Numbered from the stretch's first letter, positions 7,870-18,982 are shown. The stretch: 39,186 nt of DNA from Gemmataceae bacterium (GCA_019752375.1 JAIEMG010000056.1:1-39186), one strand, 5' to 3'. A program made the numbers and translations. The notes: generated by a model not told the origin, from the letters alone.

Positions 7870-8256
7870 CTACTTCTGCACGCCGGTCTTCTGCTTCTTG
7901 ATCACTTGTACCTTCAGCACGGTCTTCCCGAACTTGAGGGTATCCTCAGCCTTGAGCGGAAAGCGCTTGCCGGAAGCGATCTTGGTGCCGTTGACCACGG
8001 TGCCGATGCGCGTGCCGGTATCGGCAATGCCTAGGCCGTTCTTGTCGAACCAGACCAGGGCAAATCGATTCACCTGCACGGCGACGCCGGGATTTTCTTG
8101 CTCGGTCAGGTCCACGTCCACCGCCTGAGGCCCTTTGCGGCCGATGTACGTGACGCCGTCCTTGAGAGCATAGGTCTTGCCGGAACGAAGCCCGGTGACG
8201 ACCGAGAGCTTGGCCTTGAATGCCCCAGGTATGGGAGACGGATTGGGAGCGGACAC
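7870..8256 (-). CDS. FHA-domain-like protein
   Basis: About 128 residues forming one forkhead-associated-like domain, a fold that recognises phosphothreonine peptides. Seen: LKDGVTYIGRK (the usual first strands with GR), FDKNGLGIADTGTRIGTVVNGTKI (the usual ...DLGSxNGTxVNGxxI region) and LKAEDTLKFGKTVLKV. The conserved SxxH motif is not clear (AVQVNRFALVWF stands in its place), so phosphopeptide binding may be altered. The GTG at 8256 has AAAGGG upstream and begins VSAPNPSP; an in-frame ATG further up at 8340 would add a basic 28-residue tail and is less likely. Confidence 0.7.
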   Translation of the reverse strand: MSAPNPSPIPGAFKAKLSVVTGLRSGKTYALKDGVTYIGRKGPQAVDVDLTEQENPGVAVQVNRFALVWFDKNGLGIADTGTRIGTVVNGTKIASGKRFPLKAEDTLKFGKTVLKVQVIKKQKTGVQK

Positions 8257-8402
8257 TGGCGGACCCTTTCTGCGGATAGAGCCACGAAGAAATGCCAAAG
8301 GAATGGCGTCATCGTATCCATCCGGCCTTCGGAAAGACACCCGGAATCTCAGAAACTGGAGGATGCCCGGCGCCCCAGTTTCCTGAGCCCAGGAGAGTGT
8401 AC

Positions 8403-8606
8403 GTGGAACCGGAAAAAGCCAGCGAAATTTCGGAGCGCGACCAGCTCTGGGCGACGCTCCGCCAGTTGCGTCCCGCCATCGATGTGTTGGCGACAGGCAC
8501 CTATTCGGGATCGGACTACGAACGTCAGCTCGTACAGGTGCTGGCCCAGATCGTCAAAGCCGAACTCGATTTCCGCGCCCGTAGTGGTGAAGATCCGCCG
8601 GCATAG
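8403..8606 (+). CDS. Small hypothetical protein
   Basis: A 67-residue frame starting GTG with AGGAG 7 bases upstream, beginning VEPEKASEISERDQLWATL. It is acidic and amphipathic, with several predicted helices (RDQLWATLRQLRPAIDVLA and YERQLVQVLAQIVKAELDF), and has no membrane segment. Divergent from the FHA gene. I recognise no family. Its stop is followed by two palindromic repeats. Confidence 0.45.
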   Translation: MEPEKASEISERDQLWATLRQLRPAIDVLATGTYSGSDYERQLVQVLAQIVKAELDFRARSGEDPPA

Positions 8607-8626
8607 CCGGTCTGCATTTGTTCGTA

Positions 8627-8675
8627 GTTCCGCCTTCAAGGCGGTTTGAGGCAGAAGACCGCCGGAAGGCGGAAC
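8627..8675. repeat. Family D1 imperfect palindrome
   Basis: Arms GTTCCGCCTTCAAGGCGGT (8627-8645) and ACCGCCGGAAGGCGGAAC (8658-8675). The outer sequence TTTGTTCGTAGTTCCGCCT recurs in the opposite orientation at 26454-26472, showing that this is a dispersed element. Confidence 0.7.
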
Positions 8676-8680
8676 CACAC

Positions 8681-8750
8681 TCCCGTGGCACGGACATTTC
8701 TGTCCGTGCAATCGTAAAACTGCACGGACAGAAATGTCCGTGCCACGGGA
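8681..8750. repeat. Family D2 palindrome (30-bp perfect arms)
   Basis: Arms 8681-8710 and 8721-8750 are perfect reverse complements with a 10-base loop. The arm contains an internal near-palindrome, CACGGACATTTCTGTCCGTG. It lies 36 bases beyond the early stop of the MoxR-like gene. Confidence 0.9.
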
Positions 8751-8786
8751 ACATCGCCTCAGTAATGGCATTCGGGAATATTCTCT

Positions 8787-9494
8787 TTAATTCAAGACTC
8801 CTTCGCCTCCCTGCGCCGCCAGCGGCGAACCATCCAGTGAATTGATCTTGAACAGGAAGCGATCGAGCTGGGCGCGCGGCAGCGGACAGGTGCCGGCCGT
8901 GTCGAGCGGGTTCTGCGTGGCGATGACAAAGAACAGCTCCTCCAGCTCGTGGGTGCGGTTGTCCACCGTCACCTGCTTCTCGGCCATTGCTTCCAGCAGG
9001 GACGCCTGCACCTTCGGGCTGGTGCGGTTGATCTCGTCGGCCAGAACGACGTTGGCGAAGATCGGTCCGTGGCGGAAGACGAACTCGCGAGCCTCGGCAT
9101 CGAACATGGTGACGCCGGTCACGTCGGACGGGAGCAGATCGGGCGTGAACTGGATGCGACGGAACGCCACGATGGGCGCCTCGTCGCTGGTCGGAGCGAT
9201 GCAGTTGCCCAGCGCCTTGGCGAGCGTGGTCTTGCCGGAGCCGGGATGGTCTTCGAGGAGCACGTGACCGTCCGCAAACAGGGCCGTCAGCACCAGCACG
9301 ATCGTATCGTCGCGCCCCTGGACCTTCGACCGGCACGACTCGCCGATGCGCCGTACCAGGGTTCTTGCTTCGTCCAGCGTGCGAATCGCGAGCCGGCTCT
9401 CCGGGACCGTTGCGGTTCCAAACGCACCATGATCCAGGTGCAGCGTTTCCGGTTTCAGCAAGGGCAGCGGGCCGTTTTCGCGGTGACTGAGCAT
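8787..9494 (-). CDS. MoxR-type AAA+ ATPase, C-terminally truncated
   Basis: A 235-residue MoxR-family ATPase. The Walker A motif is EDHPGSGKTTLAK (EDxPGxGKT in the family), Walker B is VVLADEINR, followed by the family signature SPKVQASLLEAMAEKQVTV, the sensor 1 region FFVIATQNPLDTAGT and the PLPRAQLDRFLFKI motif. MoxR proteins are normally ~300-340 residues and continue with an AAA lid domain of ~100 residues. Here the frame ends 18 residues after LDRFLFKI, so the lid and its sensor 2 arginine are absent. No continuation is visible in the other frames before the palindromes at 8627-8750. The usual DUF58, transglutaminase and vWA neighbours are absent. The start at 9494 (MLSHRENGPL) has GAAAGGACC upstream. 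Confidence 0.8.
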   Translation of the reverse strand: MLSHRENGPLPLLKPETLHLDHGAFGTATVPESRLAIRTLDEARTLVRRIGESCRSKVQGRDDTIVLVLTALFADGHVLLEDHPGSGKTTLAKALGNCIAPTSDEAPIVAFRRIQFTPDLLPSDVTGVTMFDAEAREFVFRHGPIFANVVLADEINRTSPKVQASLLEAMAEKQVTVDNRTHELEELFFVIATQNPLDTAGTCPLPRAQLDRFLFKINSLDGSPLAAQGGEGVLN

Positions 9495-9754
9495 GGAAGG
9501 GGTCCTTTCAATTCTAATGGAAGACGTCGCGGTCATGGGCAGATACGGTCGTGGCGAACGGACGTGACAGCGGTTTTCTGAAGCTGCACCGAACCGGAAT
9601 GGGACGGGAGAGGAGCGTCCAAAGCCGCCGCCGCGGAGCAACAAACCCTTTCGCAGGCGCCGGCATTCGTGGTATCTTCAAGTGGCAACGCCCCGACACT
9701 CGGTAAACCACCAGCGCCGTTGGTTTCCTGGCGTCCCCCCGGGAAGAACCCGCG

Positions 9755-10915
9755 ATGAGCGTCCCTGCGGAAATGTTCGTGCCGCCCTCCGGAGAACCTT
9801 CGCCGCCTGCCCCGGTGCTCGATCGCCGGGCCGATGTCGACGCCAAGCACGCCCAGGTGCGGGCGTTGCTCAAGGACCTCGAGTGCGACGGCTTGCTTCT
9901 CCTCGAGCCGGAAAACGTCGCCTGGATGACCAGCGGCCTCTCGCCGCGCGGCATCCTCAGCCCTCTCGACTTGCCCGCCATTTATCTCAATGCCGAACAA
10001 CGCTGGCTGATCGCACGCAACGTCGATTCGCAGCGCATCTTTGACGAAGAGATCGACGGCCTCGGGTTCCAGCTCAAGGAATGGGGCTGGCACTGGGGCC
10101 GGCAACAGCACCTGATCGACACCATCCAGGGCCGCAAAGCAGCGTGCGATCGTCCCCTGCCCGACTGCACCATGGTTGCGTCCCAGCTCCGCGCCTTGCG
10201 CCTGGCCCTGTCGGCGTACGAGGCCGCGGGGTATCGCGAGCTGGGCAAGATCATCAGCCATGCATTGGAGGCGACGTGTCGCACCCTGGCCCAGAGCCAG
10301 AGCGAGCACGAGGTGGCGGGCCAGGTGGCCCATCGACTTCTGCACCGCGGCGTGGATCCGATCGCCATTGAAGTGGCAGCCGACGGTCGATCGCGGCGCT
10401 ACCGCCAGGGCGGTGCCACCGCGGCTCCGATCCAGAACCACTGTGTCCTCGTGGCCACCGGCCGGCACGCGGGACTGTATGCAACAGCGAGCCGCGCGGT
10501 GACCTTCGGCCCGCCCGAAGCAGCCTTCCAGAAAGAGAACGACGCCGCTGCCAAGATCACGGCCACATATATCGCCAGCACCTGGTCGGATGGGGTGCCC
10601 AAGGACATCCTGTCGGCGGGCCGGCGCATCTACCAGATCAGCGGCTTCGAGCACGAATGGCGACTGTGTCCGCCCGGTCATATCACGGGCCGGGCGCCGG
10701 TGGAACTACCGCTGACGCCGCAATCGACGGAGCTGTTCCGGCTGGGCTGGGCGATCCAGTGGCGTGCCAGCGTCGGCGCTGCGACCAGCTGCGACACTTA
10801 TCTCATCACCGCCGAAGGACCCAAAGCCGTCACATCCATGGGTTCCAACTGGCCACAGAAGCGCATCAAGATCCAGGGCGGCAGCCTGGTGCGACCGGAC
10901 CTCCTGCAACGCTGA
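9755..10915 (+). CDS. M24 (Xaa-Pro peptidase-like) protein lacking metal ligands
   Basis: A 386-residue protein with the two-domain layout of aminopeptidase P or creatinase: an N-terminal ribonuclease H-like part (RRADVDAKHAQVRALLKDLE...GLLLLEPENVAWMTSG) and a C-terminal pita-bread part. At the first metal pair, the family pattern (vliDxG...sDxtRt) is replaced by VLVATGRHAGLYATASRAVTFG. The histidine region is PGHITGRAPVELPL, and the later glutamates (EPG and xEd) are replaced by LGWAIQW and ATSCDTYLI. At least three of five ligands are gone, so it is probably not a peptidase but a substrate-binding or regulatory relative. It overlaps nothing and is followed 13 bases later by the epimerase gene, likely in one transcript. 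Confidence 0.75.
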   Translation: MSVPAEMFVPPSGEPSPPAPVLDRRADVDAKHAQVRALLKDLECDGLLLLEPENVAWMTSGLSPRGILSPLDLPAIYLNAEQRWLIARNVDSQRIFDEEIDGLGFQLKEWGWHWGRQQHLIDTIQGRKAACDRPLPDCTMVASQLRALRLALSAYEAAGYRELGKIISHALEATCRTLAQSQSEHEVAGQVAHRLLHRGVDPIAIEVAADGRSRRYRQGGATAAPIQNHCVLVATGRHAGLYATASRAVTFGPPEAAFQKENDAAAKITATYIASTWSDGVPKDILSAGRRIYQISGFEHEWRLCPPGHITGRAPVELPLTPQSTELFRLGWAIQWRASVGAATSCDTYLITAEGPKAVTSMGSNWPQKRIKIQGGSLVRPDLLQR

Positions 10916-10928
10916 AAATGGGGAACCC

Positions 10929-11849
10929 ATGCACATCGCGGTCACCGGAGGCACCGGCTTCATCGGTCGCTATATGCTTCGCCAGCTCGTCCGATCGGGC
11001 CATCGGCTGCGCTGCTGGCATCGCGCCACCAGCGATCGCGGCGGCCTGGACGACGTGACGCACGGCATCGAATGGCGGCAAGGCAATCTGCTCGATCCGT
11101 CCTGTGCCGAATTCGTGGCCGGCGTCGATGCGCTGGTGCATGGTGCGGTCGAGTGGGGCGGCGGCAGCCGACGGTCGGCCGAACAGGACGACGTCCTCCG
11201 CTTCCTCGATGCCAACTTGATGGGCTCCTTGCGGCTGTTCCATACCGCGAAGCAGGCCGGCGTCAAGCGATTCATCTACATCGCCAGCTGCGCCGTCCAT
11301 GAAGTGATCCTGGACGATCGACCGCTGGACGAAACGCACCCGCTCTGGCCGACGAGCCATTACGGAGCGCACAAGGCGGCACTGGAGAAGTTTGTCCACA
11401 GCTACGGCCTGGGCGACGGCTGGCCGATCTGCTCGCTGCGGCCGACGGGCGTTTACGGCGTCAACCATCCCGCTTCGGATAGTCGATACTTCGAGCTGGT
11501 CGGCCAGGTGTTGCGCGGCGAGTCGATTGCGTCGGCCCGTGGCGGCAAGGAAGTCCACGCTGCCGACGTGGCTCGTGCGGTGGAGTTGCTCCTGAACACC
11601 GACGAGCGCGCCATCGCCGGCCAGGCGTTCAACTGCTACGACTCCTACATTGCCGAGCAAACCGTCGCCCGCATCGCCAAGGAGCTGACGGGCAGCCCGA
11701 GCACGATTGCCGATCTCAACCGCGGGCCAAAGCACCAGATTGACACAAAGAAGATCCGGGCGCTGGGGATGACTTTCGGCGGCGAGCCGCTGTTACGCCA
11801 GACGGTAGCGGAGCTGATCGCGGCCCACGGAGCCAGGCCGCGCAGTTAA
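10929..11849 (+). CDS. NAD(P)-dependent epimerase/dehydratase (extended SDR)
   Basis: A 306-residue extended short-chain dehydrogenase. The dinucleotide site GGTGFIG is at residues 7-13, NLLD and the DALVHGA region follow, and the catalytic YxxxK is YGAHK. The serine partner is in IASCAVHE, where the usual SS or ST is S-C. A RPTGVYG motif, common in sugar-nucleotide epimerases, lies at the start of the substrate-binding part. Family members epimerise or dehydrate sugar nucleotides or related compounds; the substrate is not clear. The gene is probably translated with the upstream M24-like gene. Its TAA stop abuts the MITE-like element at 11850. Confidence 0.85.
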   Translation: MHIAVTGGTGFIGRYMLRQLVRSGHRLRCWHRATSDRGGLDDVTHGIEWRQGNLLDPSCAEFVAGVDALVHGAVEWGGGSRRSAEQDDVLRFLDANLMGSLRLFHTAKQAGVKRFIYIASCAVHEVILDDRPLDETHPLWPTSHYGAHKAALEKFVHSYGLGDGWPICSLRPTGVYGVNHPASDSRYFELVGQVLRGESIASARGGKEVHAADVARAVELLLNTDERAIAGQAFNCYDSYIAEQTVARIAKELTGSPSTIADLNRGPKHQIDTKKIRALGMTFGGEPLLRQTVAELIAAHGARPRS

Positions 11850-11971
11850 GATCCGCGCAAGAATCACTTGTGCAATTCCGGTAGGACGGATTTCCAATCC
11901 GTCCGGTTTTCTCTGGACGGATTGGAAATCCGTCCTACTTGCAATTGTTCAACTTATTGTTACGCGGATCC
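11850..11971 (+). mobile_element. Family B MITE-like element, copy 2
   Basis: A 122-bp element, near-identical to the reverse complement of 5517-5639. Ends: GATCCGCGCAAGAATCAC on the left, TTGTTACGCGGATCC on the right. It has a perfect 23-bp internal hairpin with a 10-base loop (GGTTTTCTCT). The left side follows the TAA of the epimerase gene and the right side is followed by TTA, the reverse of a TAA that would end the small minus-strand ORF at 11972-12142. Confidence 0.8.
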
Positions 11972-12142
11972 TTAGATGGAAACCTTGGTCAATCGGCGCT
12001 GCCGAACCATGGTAGACAGGCGTTGGTTGGCGCGATGGGCTTCGCCGCGCTTCGCGGCGGGAACTGAGTGAGCGTGGCTTTGGGGACGCGCTTCATGGAG
12101 CCACTGGCGGACGGCGTGGAGGACTTCGGGTGTCTGCTGCAT
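11972..12142 (-). CDS. Small basic hypothetical protein
   Basis: A 56-codon frame starting MQQTPEVLHAVRQWLHEA and ending RRLTKVSI, with AGAGG upstream of the ATG. The product is basic and partly helical, with no membrane segment. Its stop codon TAA directly abuts the right end of the MITE-like element, so the insertion may have changed its original C-terminus. I recognise no family and it could be chance. Confidence 0.4.
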   Translation of the reverse strand: MQQTPEVLHAVRQWLHEARPQSHAHSVPAAKRGEAHRANQRLSTMVRQRRLTKVSI

Positions 12143-12476
12143 GATAAACCTCTGCGGGCGGATGGAACCGGTAGGGACCGCCGCCCGGCCTTCAGGTGTT
12201 GATCGGGGCGCTCGATCCGAGGACTTGGCCTGGCGTTACTTCATATACCCGGCTTGCACCAGTTGTGACAGCATACCGACCAATTCCTGACAGGAGCATC
12301 CGTTGAGTCTTTGCACATTCCGTGCCGTCCAGCGGCGATGCAGAGACTTCCATGACGTGAGCGTGGGAACGAGCACGGCTTTGCGTGGAATGATGGGACA
12401 ACCTCCTCCCGTCCGACTCCCTGTTGTGGTACAACCATCTCACACGCACCACGACATCTTCCGGGAGGTTCCAGGC
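12143..12476. other. Gap of 334 bases, no supported gene
   Basis: Short overlapping frames on both strands show no family features and no ribosome binding sites. It presumably holds the promoter of the sulfatase, but I could not single out a convincing -35/-10 pair. No long hairpin is visible. Confidence 0.5.
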
Positions 12477-13883
12477 ATGAGCATCCCTTGCCACTGGCTG
12501 CTGGCCCTTGCCGTTGCAATGGGTGCGGCGGCTCCGACGCATGCGGCCGATCCGGCCAAGCTGAACGTCCTCTTCATTGTTTCCGATGATCTCAACACGC
12601 GCCTGGGGTGCTACGGCGACCCGGTCGTCAAGTCGCCCAACATCGACCGGCTGGCGAGCAAGGGCGTGCGCTTCGATCGGGCCTACTGCCAGTATCCGCT
12701 GTGCAATCCCAGCCGCGCTTCATTCCTGACCGGTTTGCGGCCCGACACCATTCGCATCTATGAGAACGCCACGCAGTTCCGGAAGAATGCACCGGACGCG
12801 GTCAGCTTGCCGCAGACGTTTCAGAAGAACGGCTATTTCGTCGGCCGCATCGGCAAGTTGTATCACTACGGTGTTCCCGCACAGATCGGCACCGACGGCA
12901 TGGACGATCCGCCGTCATGGCAGAAGGTCATCAATCCCAAGGGCCGCGACAAGGACGACGAGATGGACGTCGTCAAGCTGCAAGGCGAAAAGTCGCCCTT
13001 GGGTGCCTCGCTGTGCTACCTGTCCGCCAAGGGCTCCGACGAGGAACAGACCGACGGCAAAATTGCCGACGCGACGATCAAGTTGCTCGAAGAGAAGAAA
13101 GACAAGCCGTTCTTCATCGCCTGCGGTTTCTTCCGGCCGCACGTGCCCTGCGTGGCGCCGAAGAAGTACTTCGACATGTATCCAACTAGCAAGCTGGCGC
13201 TGCCGAAGGAGCCGGACGGCCATCTCGACGCCGTGCCGAAGGCGGCATTCACCACGACGCCGCTCAATTACGGCTTGAAACCGGACCAGCTTCTCGATTT
13301 CACCCAGGGCTACTTCGCGTCGGTCTCCTTCATGGACGCACAAGTCGGCCGGGTGCTGGAAGCCCTGGAACGGCTCAAGCTGGCGGACAACACCGTGGTC
13401 GTATTCATCAGCGACCACGGCTGGGCACTGGGCGAGCACGGGCAGTGGCAAAAGCGGCTATTGTTCGAAGAATCGGCTCGGGTACCGTTCATCGTCTCCA
13501 TGCCGAAAGCCAAGGGCAATGGCAAGGTGTCCGGCCGCACCGTGGAACTGGTCGACCTGCACTCGACACTCGCCGACCTGTGCGGCTTGAAGCCCCCCGC
13601 CGGATTGGATGGCAAGAGCTTGAAGCCGCTGCTGGACGATCCGCAAGCCGCCTGGGACAAGCCGGCTTATACCCAGGTCACGCGCGGCAATGCCAAGAAC
13701 GAGTTCATGGGCCGCAGCGTGCGCACCGAACGCTGGCGCTACAGCGAATGGGACGGCGGCAAGCAGGGCGCCGAGCTGTACGATCACGACAACGATCCCA
13801 AGGAATACAAGAACCTGGCGAAAGACCCCAAGTTCGCGGCAACAGTCGAGCAAATGCAGAAGCTGTTGCACAAGGATCGTTAG
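12477..13883 (+). CDS. Secreted sulfatase (iduronate-2-sulfatase-like)
   Basis: A 468-residue type I sulfatase with a signal peptide (MSIPCHWLLALAVAMGAAAPTHA). The modified cysteine is C76 in CNPSR, the CxPSR signature that is oxidised to formylglycine. The metal site includes FIVSDD (Asp37/Asp38), and the histidine/lysine region is ISDHGWALGEHGQWQKR, a form typical of iduronate-2-sulfatase-like S1 enzymes. The C-terminus has the usual GAELYDHDNDPKEYKNLA motif. Planctomycetes use large sets of these enzymes to remove sulfate from algal or animal polysaccharides. GGGAGG lies 8 bases before the ATG at 12477. Its TAG stop is part of the palindrome that follows. No maturase is in this window. Confidence 0.9.
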   Translation: MSIPCHWLLALAVAMGAAAPTHAADPAKLNVLFIVSDDLNTRLGCYGDPVVKSPNIDRLASKGVRFDRAYCQYPLCNPSRASFLTGLRPDTIRIYENATQFRKNAPDAVSLPQTFQKNGYFVGRIGKLYHYGVPAQIGTDGMDDPPSWQKVINPKGRDKDDEMDVVKLQGEKSPLGASLCYLSAKGSDEEQTDGKIADATIKLLEEKKDKPFFIACGFFRPHVPCVAPKKYFDMYPTSKLALPKEPDGHLDAVPKAAFTTTPLNYGLKPDQLLDFTQGYFASVSFMDAQVGRVLEALERLKLADNTVVVFISDHGWALGEHGQWQKRLLFEESARVPFIVSMPKAKGNGKVSGRTVELVDLHSTLADLCGLKPPAGLDGKSLKPLLDDPQAAWDKPAYTQVTRGNAKNEFMGRSVRTERWRYSEWDGGKQGAELYDHDNDPKEYKNLAKDPKFAATVEQMQKLLHKDR

Positions 13884-13940
13884 CCGGACGCGCAAGCGAC
13901 GGATGGGCTTACGTTCCACCGTCGCTTGCGCGTCCGGCTA
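13881..13940. repeat. Family A palindrome, copy 3, containing a stop codon
   Basis: Arms 13881-13902 and 13919-13940 are perfect over 22 bp. The first three bases, TAG, are the stop codon of the sulfatase. Same core as 3-61 and 2543-2597. It separates the sulfatase from the convergent trehalose synthase gene. Confidence 0.85.
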
Positions 13941-13981
13941 ACGACGCCGGCGACTTCCCTTGGGGCTTGGAACCGCACCGT

Positions 13982-17323
<3,342 letters not shown>

Positions 17324-17780
17324 GTGCGGTCGCCCTCTCTGAACCTGCCGGTGCCTGTGGAAGATTCTATGGGCGAGAGGCGTGCAAGGGACGAAACACG
17401 CAGCTCAGCAGGAAAACGATTGGGCTGGCTGGATGCCAACGGTGGCGAACGGGGACCGATTTTAAGAAAAACAGAGAAAGATTAAGAGGAGGAGTAAGAG
17501 TAGGAAGAGGATTAAGAGCAAGATGAGGAGAAAGAGCAGGACAGACACCGACGGCGAATGGCTTCCTTCTCTTGCTCTTTCTCCTGCTCTTAATCCTCTT
17601 CCTACTCTTACTCTTCCGCTTCATCTTGCTCTTCTTTCTTCCCGTCGATTTCCCGGTCTGAAATTCGAATGGCGCTGAAGTTTTCACAGCACGCCGCCAA
17701 GCTGGGGTTGCCCGGCGCACGGAAAGCGGGTACGCCGCCCCGGCCCTCGGGACCGTGTGCTCATTGCGGGAGTCCCAGCG
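17324..17780. other. Divergent gap with purine-rich inverted repeat
   Basis: A 457-base space between the TreS and DUF1573 start codons. Its centre (about 17463-17640) is a purine tract followed by its pyrimidine mirror. Arginine-, lysine- and serine-rich frames crossing it are products of the repeat and are not genes. Promoters for both genes should lie at the edges; none is obvious. Confidence 0.6.
17463..17640. repeat. Family H polypurine/polypyrimidine inverted repeat, copy 1
   Basis: The left arm (about 17480-17540) is a string of A/G-rich 6-8-mers such as AGTAAGAGTAGGAAGAGGAT. The right arm (about 17572-17640) is the pyrimidine reverse complement. The arms are nearly perfect over ~30 bases and then drift. 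The same composition and word order recur at 24186-24460. Confidence 0.75.
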
Positions 17781-18761
17781 ATGCGAAAACTCTCCCTCCT
17801 TCTCCTGGTTCCCCTGCTCTGCTCGACAGCCCGCGCCGAGCTTCGTATTCCGCAGCCGCGCGCCGACCTTGGCGAGCTGCGCAGCGGGCCGGCCCTTGTG
17901 CGGCGCTTCGTCCTCGTCAACGACGGGAAGCAACCGGTCGAGATCGTCGATGCCCGGACGAGCTGCGGCTGTCTCAAGCCGCGCTTCTCGAAGATGCAAC
18001 TCGCACCCGGCGAGGAAGGCTGGGTCGACGTGGAAGTCAACACGCTGAGCCAGCCCCCCGGTCCCAGCGCCTGGCGCGTCGATGTCCAGTACCGTCAGGG
18101 CGAGCAGATGGCCGAGACGGCGGTCATCATTACCGCCCAGCTCAGCACCGAGGTCATGGTCGAGCCCGCCAGCCTGAACATCATTACCGGCCAGGGCGTG
18201 ACATCCGAGATCGTCATCACCGATTTGCGGCCCAAGGCACTAACCGTCACCAGTGTGAAGGCAAGTTCGCCACACTTGAAGACGATCTTGAAAGAGCCGT
18301 GTCGCGATGCGGGCGGTCATGTCCTGCGCATCATTCAGCTCGAAGTGACTGCCGACTATCCGGAAGGCCGCCGCGATGAAGTGGTCAGCATCTACACCGA
18401 CGACCCGGCCTATCGCGAGCTGAAAGTCGCCACGACCATCGTCAAGAAGCCTCGGCACCGGCTCACGGCATCGCCGGCGGAGGTCGTGCTGAGTGCCGTG
18501 GCCGGTCAGCCGTTGCCGTCGCGAGTCGTCCTGATTCGCGATGCCGACAGCCAGGACGTGGTCGTGGAACGCGTCGTTGCGGACGATCCGGCGGTCACCG
18601 TCAGCTGCGCCAAGGGGCCAGGCACCAATGTTACGCTGCGGGTCCAGTGCGATCCGGAGAAACTGGGCACCCGTCCAGTACAGGGCGCGGTTCATGTCCA
18701 CATCACCAGCCCGCTGCCGCAGGTTTTGACGATCCCGGTGCGGGTATCGGTGGGGCCTTGA
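17781..18761 (+). CDS. Secreted DUF1573 domain protein
   Basis: A 326-residue protein with a signal peptide (MRKLSLLLLVPLLCSTARA) followed by a DUF1573 module: ADLGELRSGPALVRRFVLVN, then TSCGCLKPRFSKMQLAPGEE with the conserved SCGC, a fold related to immunoglobulin/MSP-like domains. The remaining ~200 residues form two further beta-rich segments of similar character (for example VTSEIVITDLRPKALTVTSV and PSRVVLIRDADSQDVVVERV). The family is widespread in planctomycete and Bacteroidetes exported proteins; its role is unknown. GGGAG precedes the ATG at 17781, which is favoured over 17757. It lies upstream of mraZ but is separated from it by the mraZ promoter. Confidence 0.8.
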   Translation: MRKLSLLLLVPLLCSTARAELRIPQPRADLGELRSGPALVRRFVLVNDGKQPVEIVDARTSCGCLKPRFSKMQLAPGEEGWVDVEVNTLSQPPGPSAWRVDVQYRQGEQMAETAVIITAQLSTEVMVEPASLNIITGQGVTSEIVITDLRPKALTVTSVKASSPHLKTILKEPCRDAGGHVLRIIQLEVTADYPEGRRDEVVSIYTDDPAYRELKVATTIVKKPRHRLTASPAEVVLSAVAGQPLPSRVVLIRDADSQDVVVERVVADDPAVTVSCAKGPGTNVTLRVQCDPEKLGTRPVQGAVHVHITSPLPQVLTIPVRVSVGP

Positions 18762-18847
18762 GGTGCGGACCGTGACGAAAGCGCCGTGTTTTCGGTTCGG
18801 CAACCGCTTTCGGTGTGGGTGGTTGCGGCATTGCCGGTCGGTCGATC

Positions 18848-18875
18848 TTGAATCGGGTCTTTGCCGGGGTATAGT
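18848..18875 (+). promoter_or_regulatory. Probable mraZ promoter
   Basis: TTGAAT at 18848-18853 and TATAGT at 18870-18875 with a 16-base spacer fit a housekeeping sigma-70 promoter. It lies ~110 bases before mraZ, immediately ahead of the MraZ-box array, so transcription would start within or just before those boxes. Confidence 0.6.
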
Positions 18876-18887
18876 TGTGGTGGATTG

Positions 18888-18911
18888 TGGGTCAAAGTGG
18901 GCGAAGGTGGG
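18888..18911 (+). promoter_or_regulatory. Probable MraZ operator (three TGGG boxes)
   Basis: Three TGGG boxes start at 18888, 18898 and 18908, an exact 10-base period. This matches the spacing reported for the MraZ site of E. coli (TGGG repeats separated so that they recur every helical turn). The second box reads AAAGTGGG, also close to the box reported in mollicutes. Position just downstream of the -10 suggests negative autoregulation by blocking the promoter. Confidence 0.7.
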
Positions 18912-18982
18912 AGCCTGGCCCAGATACGCGATTGAGGTGTCGGACGTCGCGCTGGAGCGCCCCGCCGAGCCAGGCATGAACC

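Noticed and set aside
8554..9336. Minus-strand frame overlapping the MoxR gene as a continuation of it
   Set aside because: It is a different frame through the same DNA and does not contain lid-domain motifs.
17463..17640. Arginine/serine/lysine-rich reading frames in the polypurine tracts (also 24186-24460)
   Set aside because: Low-complexity translation of the repeats; no ribosome binding site and no conserved start.
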